This document shows positions 1 through 6,922 of a DNA stretch of 51,244 bases, piece after piece. The first letter of the stretch is position 1; each line of letters starts with the position of its first letter. The notes under the pieces are model-generated. The model was not told where the DNA came from, ran no database searches, and saw only the letters and a program-made list of their open reading frames with translations. Source of the stretch: CALLVY01 sp937899855 (GTDB lineage: Bacteria; Bacteroidota; Bacteroidia; Chitinophagales; Saprospiraceae); NCBI GenBank assembly GCA_039820405.1, contig JBCBQC010000043.1:1-51244 (forward strand), read 5' to 3'. The position numbers and the translations under genes are program-made.

Positions 1-88
1 CGCCAGAAAAAAGGAGCGTCGAGCAGAACCAAAATCTGCTGAAGCTGCGAGCAAAAACATTTTTCAGACACACCCTAAACTTTCAAAA

Positions 89-1489
89 ATGGCATTGCGA
101 CTCGTCCTTGTTTTCCTCTCCCTCTTATCGATCACGACGCTGATTGGGCAGGAGGATTTTTACTTCGGCGTGGACCTATCCTACGTCAACGAGGTCGAGG
201 ACTGTGGCCAAAGCTACGCCGTTGCGGGAACGCCCCGCGATCCCTACGCAATTTTTGCCGAGGCGGGTATGGACATGGTGCGTTTGCGGCTGTGGCATAC
301 GCCGAGCTGGTACGATACCCTCAATGCGGGGCAACGCTACGGCGACCTGGCCGACGTCCAACGGTCGATCCGTCGGGCCAAGGAGGCGGGGATGAAGGTG
401 CTCCTGGATTTCCACCTTTCCGATACCTGGGCCGATCCGGGCTCCCAGCTGGTGCCCGCCGCTTGGCTGCCCGTCGTCGAGGACGTGGAGCTGCTGGCCG
501 ATTCCCTGCACCACTACGTGTACGGGACCCTTAGCCGGTTGCGATCCGTTGGCTTGCAACCCGATTGGGTACAGCTGGGCAACGAAACCAACAAGGGCAT
601 TTTACTGTCGCCCGAAGACAACGACACCTGGACCCTGGATTGGTCGCGCAATGCCCAATTGTTTCGCGCCGCCATCCAGGCCGTCGCTGATTTTGAAAGT
701 CAATGGCAAACCGAGGTCGGCACCATTTTACACTTTGCGGGTCCGGCTGAGGTGGAATGGTTGGTGGCGGGCTTTGCTGAAAATGGGATCGTAGACTACG
801 ATTTTATCGGCATCTCCTACTACTGGACCTGGCACCAACCCGATGGGCCGAGGGAATTGGGACAAGTCGTTCGTCGCCTGCGCCAGGCCCATCCTGCGCA
901 GCGGGTCCTCCTACTCGAAACCGCCTATCCCTGGACCGCCGCCTGGCAGGACGAGGCCAATAACATCATCCAAGGTACCCACCCCGATTTTACACCGGCA
1001 AGTCCTGAGACCCAGCGGGATTGGTTGATCGAACTGAGCCAAATGCTGCTGCGGGAGGGAGGAAGTGGACTGTTTTATTGGGAACCCGCCTGGTTGTCGA
1101 CGGACTGTCGGACACCCTGGGGGCGGGGCTCACATTTTGAAAATGCTACTTTTTTTGACTTTTCGGGCGAGTTGCTCCAGCCCGGTGGCATCGACTGGCC
1201 GCGTTACGACTACGATCGGACGCCCACCGGCACGGTGGCGGTGGAGGGGGCGGGGGAGTGGATCCACTGGCTAGAGGGGAACCAACTGCAACTGCGGTGG
1301 CCGGGAGCGGAGGTGGCGCACCGCGAGCTTGCTTTGTACGATGCCTACGGCCGATTGTGTGGGGAGTGGCGAAGCGAGGGGGGCACATCCTCTTTCTCGC
1401 TGGCGCATCTGCCCGCTGGCCTGTATCATCTTCGGGTGAGAAATCTGGGGGGGATGCCGCAGCGTCGTACATTTTTCTACCAACCCTGA
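89..1489 (+). CDS. Secreted GH53 arabinogalactan endo-beta-1,4-galactanase with type IX sorting domain
   Basis: This 466-residue protein is predicted to cut beta-1,4-galactan (pectic arabinogalactan side chains) outside the cell. Residues 1-20 form a signal peptide ending before QED. Residues about 24-370 carry the GH53 pattern: FGVDLSYVNEVE near the N-terminus, a VRLRLWHTP strand, the acid/base Glu in LGNETNKG (E166) and the nucleophile Glu in LLLETAYPW (E277). Residues about 390-466 form a beta-rich tail ending in a YxxYGRL...LPAGLYHLRV pattern typical of Bacteroidota type IX secretion C-terminal domains. The signal peptide directly follows the ATG at 89, which supports this start. No SusC/SusD pair or other glycanase adjoins it, so it is not part of a visible polysaccharide utilisation locus. 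Family and secretion route are inferred from motifs. Confidence 0.9.
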   Translation: MALRLVLVFLSLLSITTLIGQEDFYFGVDLSYVNEVEDCGQSYAVAGTPRDPYAIFAEAGMDMVRLRLWHTPSWYDTLNAGQRYGDLADVQRSIRRAKEAGMKVLLDFHLSDTWADPGSQLVPAAWLPVVEDVELLADSLHHYVYGTLSRLRSVGLQPDWVQLGNETNKGILLSPEDNDTWTLDWSRNAQLFRAAIQAVADFESQWQTEVGTILHFAGPAEVEWLVAGFAENGIVDYDFIGISYYWTWHQPDGPRELGQVVRRLRQAHPAQRVLLLETAYPWTAAWQDEANNIIQGTHPDFTPASPETQRDWLIELSQMLLREGGSGLFYWEPAWLSTDCRTPWGRGSHFENATFFDFSGELLQPGGIDWPRYDYDRTPTGTVAVEGAGEWIHWLEGNQLQLRWPGAEVAHRELALYDAYGRLCGEWRSEGGTSSFSLAHLPAGLYHLRVRNLGGMPQRRTFFYQP

Positions 1490-1583
1490 GGTCCATCGCC
1501 CGAGCTTCGATTATTGGCCGGACTGGCCAACCGATTCCGTTTATCCGTGTTTAACTTACATCAAAAGGTAAAACGCTTATCAC

Positions 1584-1886
1584 ATGGAATCCCCCACTTA
1601 CGAATTAATTGACAATGTGGCCGAAAAGCGCTACGAATTCCACGTCGACGGCCAGGTGCCGATTGTGGAGTACATCCGCGCGGGCAAAAAGATTTTCCTG
1701 ACCCACACCGAAGTTCCCGTTGCCTTGAAAGGACGCGGGATCGCGTCGGCGTTGGTTCGCCAGGTACTGGCCGACATCGAGCGTCAGGACCTGACCCTCA
1801 TACCGCTCTGCCCCTTTGTGGCGGGCTACATCAAACGACATCCCGAATGGCGCAAGTTGGTGCTCAAGGGCATCAACATCGACTGA
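1584..1886 (+). CDS. Small YjdJ-type GNAT N-acetyltransferase
   Basis: This 100-residue protein matches the short GNAT-like fold of the YjdJ type, which consists of little more than the acetyl-CoA binding core. The sequence shows the beta strands YEFHVDGQVPIVEYI and IFLTHTEV, then the pyrophosphate-binding loop LKGRGIASALV (the Q/RxxGxG/A equivalent), and the characteristic LIPLCPFVAGYIKRHPEW tail with a Cys. The ATG at 1584 gives the usual family length. The gene lies 94 bp after the galactanase and 32 bp before the alpha/beta hydrolase, so it may be co-transcribed with the hydrolase. The acetylated substrate is not known for this family. Confidence 0.85.
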   Translation: MESPTYELIDNVAEKRYEFHVDGQVPIVEYIRAGKKIFLTHTEVPVALKGRGIASALVRQVLADIERQDLTLIPLCPFVAGYIKRHPEWRKLVLKGINID

Positions 1887-1918
1887 CCTCCTTTTCCAAC
1901 ACTCCAAAGCACGGCACC

Positions 1919-2755
1919 ATGAACAAGGCAATCGTAGGAATCCTTTCCCGTATTTTTCCCACTTGGATGACCAAAATGGCTTACCGCCAGCTCACCAGCC
2001 CCCAGGTGCGTAAGCTTCGGGAACGCGAGCTGACCGTACTCGGGGAGGCCCAGCAAGAAACCCTCATTTTTAAAGATTACCGAATTAAAACCTACCGCTG
2101 GGGGGATGGACCCCGCCGGCTGCTGCTGATCCACGGCTGGGAGGGACAGGCCGGTAATTTCTCCGACCTCGTTCGCCAACTTCCCCTGGAGGACTACACC
2201 GTTTACGCCTTCGACGGCCCTTCCCACGGATTTAGCAGCAAGGGCGAAACCAGCCTCTTTGAATTTGCCGAACTGGTGGGCGTGCTCATCCGTCACTGGG
2301 AAGTCGACCAATTGGTGAGTCATTCCTTTGGAGGAGTAGCGACGACCTACGCGCTCTACGCCAACCTCGATTTGCAAATCGACCGTTACGCCCTGCTCAC
2401 TAGCCCGGATCGCTTCACCGACCGGATCGATGACGTTGCTCGGCAGGTGGGCATCAGCGAAGTGGTCAAGGCGCGCTTGGTCCAGCAGCTGGAGGCCGAA
2501 ATCCAAATGGACATCAGCACCCTCAACGTCAGCGATTTTGTAGGTAAAATCCAAGTTGCCAAAGCCCTCCTCATTCACGACAAAGCCGACCGCGTCATCC
2601 CCATCCAGTACTCCCGCAACATCCACCAACAGTGGCCCCAGTGCGAAATGATCGAGGTAGAAGGCACCGGCCACTTCCGCATCCTACGCTCCGAAGACGT
2701 TCTCCAGAAAGTCGTACAATTCCTCCACCCCAAGCACCCCCTTCCCACTCCCTGA
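1919..2755 (+). CDS. Alpha/beta hydrolase
   Basis: This is a 278-residue alpha/beta-hydrolase-fold protein. Visible elements are the oxyanion-hole region LLLIHGWEGQAGN (about residues 68-80), the nucleophile elbow SHSFGG (S136), a late Asp in HDKADRVIP and a catalytic His in EGTGHFRI. The elbow has Ser instead of the first Gly of GxSxG. I chose the ATG at 1919 because it lies in the gap after the upstream gene; an in-frame ATG at 1847 would overlap the GNAT gene by 40 bp and add an N-terminus without family character. Substrate is unknown; esterase or lipase-like activity is the general expectation. Confidence 0.85.
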   Translation: MNKAIVGILSRIFPTWMTKMAYRQLTSPQVRKLRERELTVLGEAQQETLIFKDYRIKTYRWGDGPRRLLLIHGWEGQAGNFSDLVRQLPLEDYTVYAFDGPSHGFSSKGETSLFEFAELVGVLIRHWEVDQLVSHSFGGVATTYALYANLDLQIDRYALLTSPDRFTDRIDDVARQVGISEVVKARLVQQLEAEIQMDISTLNVSDFVGKIQVAKALLIHDKADRVIPIQYSRNIHQQWPQCEMIEVEGTGHFRILRSEDVLQKVVQFLHPKHPLPTP

Positions 2756-2871
2756 ATCCTAGCAAGTATCGGCTCCCTCCATCCTCTGCGCCCCACCCCC
2801 TCCCCGCGCTCCAGTCCCCCCCTCCCCACAAAACAAAAGCAGAAGTGACGGATTATTCGTAGCTTTAGAAC

Positions 2872-3189
2872 ATGTTCTTTATCCGCACCATCATCTCCTT
2901 CCTACGGGACGATCACTATCGGGACCTCCTCTTTACCTCCCTCTTCGTACTCGCCCTGGGTACCATCGTTTACCACTACCTGGAAGGCTGGTCCTGGGTC
3001 GACTGCCTCTACTTTTCCGTCATCACCCTCACCACCATCGGCTACGGTGATTTTTCTCCCGTCACCACGGGGGGCAAATTATTTACCATCCTTTACATCC
3101 TCATGGGGCTGGGTATGATCCTCAGTTTTATCCAAACCGTTTACCAGCACTACGAAGAAAAAAACTCGGAACGCCGCCGGCGCAAATAA
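2872..3189 (+). CDS. Two-helix potassium channel
   Basis: This 105-residue protein has the architecture of a minimal pore domain. There is a first membrane helix (about residues 18-36), a pore loop with the potassium selectivity filter TTIGYGD (residues 54-60), and a second membrane helix (about 68-90), then a short charged tail. This is the Ion_trans_2 / KcsA-like core with no RCK or voltage-sensor domain. It would act as a tetramer in the inner membrane. The next gene is convergent, and the two are separated by a strong hairpin at 3211-3242. No regulatory domain is present, so how it is gated cannot be seen. Confidence 0.88.
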   Translation: MFFIRTIISFLRDDHYRDLLFTSLFVLALGTIVYHYLEGWSWVDCLYFSVITLTTIGYGDFSPVTTGGKLFTILYILMGLGMILSFIQTVYQHYEEKNSERRRRK

Positions 3190-3210
3190 GCCCTCCGTGG
3201 ATCCACAAAA

Positions 3211-3242
3211 AAAAGTCTCCACCGCGAGCGATGGAGACTTTT
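3211..3242 (-). terminator. Intrinsic terminator between K+ channel and metY-like gene
   Basis: An 11-bp perfect inverted repeat (3211-3221 with 3232-3242, 10-nt loop) is followed on the minus strand by a run of eight Ts. That is the correct orientation for terminating the minus-strand sulfhydrylase gene, which stops at 3265. On the plus strand a short T run also follows the stem, so it may work in both directions for the two convergent genes. Confidence 0.85.
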
Positions 3243-3264
3243 GGGAGCTGATTAAAGCCTGGGC

Positions 3265-4584
3265 TTACGCCTCTTCGGACTTATCCGCCTTGGGCGTCCG
3301 CTTTTTGCGAGCGTTGGCGGCCTTGAAGGCCTGGTCCAGGTCGGCAATGATGTCGTCGATGTGTTCGATTCCGACGCAGAGGCGTAGGAGGTCGGCCGTG
3401 ACTCCCGCCGCTTTCTGCTCCTTGACCGTCATTTGGCGGTGCGTCGTCGAAGCCGGATGGCAAGCCAGTGACTTGGCATCGCCGATATTGACCAAACGCT
3501 TGAACAGTTGCAGGGCATCGTAGAATTTTTCGGCCTTGTTGTAGCCACCTTTGATGCCGAAGGTCAGGAGCGAGGAAGGCTTACCGCCCGTGTACTTGCG
3601 AGCCAGTCGGTAGTACTCGCTGCTGCGCAGGCCACCGTAATTTACCCAGGCCACTTGCTTGTGTCCTTCGAGGTACTTGGCTACGGCGAGGGCATTGTCG
3701 CAGTGCCGCTCCATCCGCAGGTTCAGGGTTTCGAGTCCCTGAAGAATTTGGAAGGCACTCATAGCGGGAAGGGCCGAGCCCGTGTTCCGCAGGGCGACCG
3801 TCCGTACCCGACCGATGTAGGCTGCCGGGCCAAAAGCTTCGGTGTACACTACGCCGTGGTAAGAAGCTTCGGGCGTGTTCAACATGGGAAAGCGCTCGGC
3901 GTGTTCGGCCCAGGGGAATTTGCCCGAGTCCACGATGATGCCACCCAGGGTGGTACCGTGTCCGCCGATGTACTTGGTGAGGGAGTGGATCACGATGTCC
4001 GCACCGTAGTCGATGGGGTTGATCAGGGCGGGCGAGGCCACCGTATTGTCGACGATCACCGGGATGCCCTTGGCGTGGGCGGCTTTGGCAATTTTTTCGA
4101 TGTCGCAAATATTACCGGCCGGGTTACCAATCGACTCGCAGTAAACGGCCTTGGTCCGGTCGTCGATCAGGGCGGCCAAATCCTTGGCATTCGCAGAGTC
4201 GGCAAAGCGCACTTCGATACCCTGCTTGGGCAGCATGTGGGCGAAGAGGGTATACGTTCCACCGTAAAGCTGAGGCGTCGAGATGATATTGTCCCCCGCT
4301 TCGGCGATATTGAGAATGGCGTAATTGACTGCCGCACTTCCCGCACTTACCGCCAAGGCCGCTACGCCGCCTTCGAGAGCCGCCACGCGCTGTTCGAGGA
4401 CATCGACGGTGGGGTTCATGATCCGGCTGTAGATATTTCCCGGAACCGCCAAGTTAAACAAGTCGGCTCCGTGCTGGGCATTGTCAAATTCGTAGGCAAC
4501 GGTTTGGTAAATGGGAACCGCCACCGACTTCGTCGTTGGTTCGGATTGGTACCCACCGTGAATTGAGATCGTCTCTTTTTTCAT
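3265..4584 (-). CDS. metY: O-acetylhomoserine aminocarboxypropyltransferase (sulfhydrylase)
   Basis: This 439-residue PLP enzyme makes homocysteine from O-acetylhomoserine and sulfide, or methionine from methanethiol. It belongs to the Cys/Met metabolism PLP family. The MetY subtype is supported by TISIHGGYQSEP and SVAVPIYQTVAYEFDNAQHGADLF at the N-terminus. The PLP phosphate site YSRIMNPT, the Asp in IVDNTVASP (D179) and the Schiff-base Lys in HSLTKYIGGHG (K204) are all visible. The C-terminal extension is Lys/Arg-rich. It is a single-gene unit with a promoter at 4708-4738 and a terminator at 3211-3242. A second, shorter enzyme of the same superfamily lies at 29055-30248. Confidence 0.9.
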   Translation of the reverse strand: MKKETISIHGGYQSEPTTKSVAVPIYQTVAYEFDNAQHGADLFNLAVPGNIYSRIMNPTVDVLEQRVAALEGGVAALAVSAGSAAVNYAILNIAEAGDNIISTPQLYGGTYTLFAHMLPKQGIEVRFADSANAKDLAALIDDRTKAVYCESIGNPAGNICDIEKIAKAAHAKGIPVIVDNTVASPALINPIDYGADIVIHSLTKYIGGHGTTLGGIIVDSGKFPWAEHAERFPMLNTPEASYHGVVYTEAFGPAAYIGRVRTVALRNTGSALPAMSAFQILQGLETLNLRMERHCDNALAVAKYLEGHKQVAWVNYGGLRSSEYYRLARKYTGGKPSSLLTFGIKGGYNKAEKFYDALQLFKRLVNIGDAKSLACHPASTTHRQMTVKEQKAAGVTADLLRLCVGIEHIDDIIADLDQAFKAANARKKRTPKADKSEEA

Positions 4585-4707
4585 TGTGTGTTGATAAATG
4601 CTTTAAAAAATGAAGAATGACTTTGAATCAATCGCTCCCCGTTGGGGTGGGGACCAGATTGGATACGACTGCACTTGTGGTCAGACAAAGTGCTGCTGTT
4701 TGGCCCA

Positions 4708-4738
4708 CAAAGTTAATGGCTTTTTATTTCAAAGCAAA
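4708..4738 (-). promoter_or_regulatory. Bacteroidota-type promoter of the metY-like gene
   Basis: Read on the minus strand, TTTG (4738-4735) is followed after 19 bases by TAACTTTG (4715-4708). This matches the Bacteroidota -33 TTTG and -7 TAnnTTTG consensus with a normal spacing. It leaves a leader of about 115 nt before the ATG at 4584. The leader contains an imperfect hairpin, GCACTTTGT pairing with ACAAGTGC, and a G/C-rich CCCC...GGGG hairpin. I do not recognise it as a known SAM riboswitch. Confidence 0.65.
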
Positions 4739-4823
4739 TGGACCCGGCTCAGTCAGTCTTCTGGTATACGGTGAGTTGGCGCACTTTGATTCATCGGGCG
4801 CGCAGGGATTGTACTTTGCTGCT

Positions 4824-6080
4824 TTATCGGAAGCGTACGTAATCGTATACCATGCGGCGACGCCCGACAAAGGCGTAAGCGAGTCCGACTTGGACCGACC
4901 ATTGGTGAAGCGTCGGCTGGTTGGGGGAAAATTGCTGGGGGTCAAAGCGGAACTTGGCTTGGAGATCCAGCATCCAGGTGCGTCTCCATTTTTTCTGTAT
5001 CCCGACAAAAAAGGGCACTTGCCAAACGTTTAGGTTTGCAGCACTCAAACGGTTGTCGTCCAAACCGGAGTCAAAATTCAGGTTGGTATTGTTGCCGTTG
5101 AGATTGATGTTGTTGGGGTCGAGGGTAAAGGTCGTATCGACCCGTCCGTAAAAACTGGTGAGGTGGCTGTAGGCCAAGCCCGACCCGAGGTAAGCTTGTA
5201 GCGGTGCCGGTGGGCCCAGAAAATACTGGATTTCCACCTGGGCCGTCCCGTACAAGTGACCCTTCACTTCTACCGCAAGGTCGATCTCCTGGCCGCCGCC
5301 ACCGCTGGCCAAGATGGAGAAAAGGTCCACCTGCCGTAAGATTTCTTCGCGTAAAATCTTTTGGGGATTGGGAATTTTAAAACCACCCCCAAACTGGGTG
5401 CGCAACTGCCAATGCGGATGCAGCCGGAATTGTACTTGCCAACCCACACTGCCGACGGAAGTGGGAATACGGTCTTCGCTGTTTTGAAGGAGTAGTACAT
5501 CGCGCTCCGTCCACAAGCCCACCGACCAACGCCCACTACGGGGATAAACGTAACGTCCGTGATCGGCTTTGATGGCGTCGATGGCAAACTGAAACAGTCG
5601 TTGGGGAAGCAGTTGATCGAGTACGGTACCCCAGGGCGTGGTGGCCCAATCCGACTGCAGTACCGCAACGGAATCCTGGCCCCGGTCGGCTCGCTGGAGC
5701 CAGTAGCGTGCGGCAAAAAAATCGGGATCAAAACCATCGTAAATGTCATAGAAACGACGATCACCGATGAGGACGAGGTACACCCGATCTTTGGAAATGT
5801 GGGCCTCGCCGTTGAGTAAATGGTTGAGCGTATCGCGGACCTGACTGGGGGCCAGGTCGACTCCGTCGAATAAAACATAGGCCACTTCTTCGCGGCGGGG
5901 ATGCTGGGCGATTTTGTTGAATATCTCGGGGTGGAGTGGCCCCTGGGCGACTACGGCGACGTAGGGCGCTTCGTACTGTGGCAAGTGCAAGTACCGTACG
6001 CTTTGGGCGGATAAATCGCCCATCACCGGCCAACCCAGGAGGCAACTCCAAAGAAAACTCAGGTATCGGTATCGTTTCAT
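4824..6080 (-). CDS. Unknown secreted protein, soluble N-terminal region plus probable outer-membrane barrel
   Basis: This 418-residue protein starts with a signal peptide (MKRYRYLSFLWSCLLGW..., cleavage near LSAQ, residue 26). Residues about 27-165 look like an alternating alpha/beta region (YVAVVAQG, VAYVLFDGVDL, RVYLVLIGD). Residues from about 190 to the end are rich in short alternating strands with aromatic ends (WQVQFRLHPHWQLRTQFGGG, WSVQVGLAYAFV). This suggests an outer-membrane beta-barrel or porin-like C-terminal half. It is the third gene of an operon, 29 bp after the DUF4249 gene, which follows a TonB-dependent receptor, so a role in the same uptake or surface system is possible. 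I do not recognise a named family. Confidence 0.75.
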   Translation of the reverse strand: MKRYRYLSFLWSCLLGWPVMGDLSAQSVRYLHLPQYEAPYVAVVAQGPLHPEIFNKIAQHPRREEVAYVLFDGVDLAPSQVRDTLNHLLNGEAHISKDRVYLVLIGDRRFYDIYDGFDPDFFAARYWLQRADRGQDSVAVLQSDWATTPWGTVLDQLLPQRLFQFAIDAIKADHGRYVYPRSGRWSVGLWTERDVLLLQNSEDRIPTSVGSVGWQVQFRLHPHWQLRTQFGGGFKIPNPQKILREEILRQVDLFSILASGGGGQEIDLAVEVKGHLYGTAQVEIQYFLGPPAPLQAYLGSGLAYSHLTSFYGRVDTTFTLDPNNINLNGNNTNLNFDSGLDDNRLSAANLNVWQVPFFVGIQKKWRRTWMLDLQAKFRFDPQQFSPNQPTLHQWSVQVGLAYAFVGRRRMVYDYVRFR

Positions 6081-6109
6081 GTGAGGTAGTGGCTAGGTCA
6101 GGAGAGCAC

Positions 6110-6919
6110 TCATTCGGGGATGCGAATCGAACTTTGGTCCGAGCTGTAAGCACTAAAGTAGCCCAGGATGCCTCCCGACCAATTGCTGTTGGGATTGCCC
6201 GGAGCGGCGCTACCTCCCGAGGGGCCACCTCCCCCGACGATATCGGATAAGGAATTGAAGTAGTCGTAGGAGGCTTCATCAAAATGAACCAGCTCGATCG
6301 TGACGCTGTCGCCGGGGTTGAAGATTTGTTGAAAGAGGGTCGTGCGAGCGAGGTTGCCATTGACGAGGTTGTCGTCAAACACCTGGAGGTCGCTGCCTTC
6401 CAACTGGGGCTGTCCGTTGAGCGAATGGATGACGCGGTAGTAGTTGTCCGTGTTGCCGGGGTCGCGGTAGCGAAAATAGACCAGGTAGCCTTCGTCGAGA
6501 TTGGCGAAGGCGTTTTGGAATTCGGTATACACCTCTTCCAGGGCGATGGGCTCGGGGAGAAAGGAGCTGGCTTCGTAAAACACCCCGTCGATTTCGACTT
6601 GCAATTGGTAGTTGCGGCCGGCCTGGGCTTCCACCGGGGCGGAATACACGCCATTGCCCACGCTGGGGATGGCCTGGCTCCAGCCGGTGTCGTCGCTCAA
6701 CAGTACCGTGGCATTGTCGATGCGGACGGGGGCTTGGTTGTCAAAATAAGGAGCCGTCTGAGAGATCAGGACTGTAAACACATGATTACCCTGTTTTAGC
6801 TGGGCTTCAATTACAATTTGTTCCTCCACACTGTCCAACTCGACGTCGATCACCTGCTCACAGGAGGACAAAAGGCAGACGGCTCCAAAAAGAACTAACA
6901 AAAATTTTATTTGATTCAT
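6110..6919 (-). CDS. DUF4249 family lipoprotein
   Basis: This 269-residue protein begins with a lipoprotein signal (MNQIKFLLVLFGAVCLLSSC, lipidated Cys20). The mature part has the DUF4249 pattern: CEQVIDVEL directly after the Cys, IVIEAQL, VLISQTAPYFDNQAPVRIDNATV, and YRVIHSLNGQ near the middle. DUF4249 lipoproteins are commonly encoded right after a TonB-dependent receptor in Bacteroidota, and here the gap is only 3 bp. By analogy with SusD-like proteins it may be a surface-exposed partner of the receptor, but no ligand is established for the family. The tail is Gly/Pro/Ser-rich (GGGGPSGGSAAPGNP). Confidence 0.88.
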   Translation of the reverse strand: MNQIKFLLVLFGAVCLLSSCEQVIDVELDSVEEQIVIEAQLKQGNHVFTVLISQTAPYFDNQAPVRIDNATVLLSDDTGWSQAIPSVGNGVYSAPVEAQAGRNYQLQVEIDGVFYEASSFLPEPIALEEVYTEFQNAFANLDEGYLVYFRYRDPGNTDNYYRVIHSLNGQPQLEGSDLQVFDDNLVNGNLARTTLFQQIFNPGDSVTIELVHFDEASYDYFNSLSDIVGGGGPSGGSAAPGNPNSNWSGGILGYFSAYSSDQSSIRIPE

Positions 6920-6922
6920 GAC

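Noticed and set aside
1514..1530. TTGGCC/GGCCAA hairpin after the galactanase gene as a terminator
   Set aside because: Only 6 bp and no T run follows it.
3508..4566. 352-residue plus-strand open frame opposite metY
   Set aside because: It is a shadow of the sulfhydrylase gene, with no recognisable domain and a Val/Gly/Arg-rich composition typical of antisense frames in GC-rich DNA.
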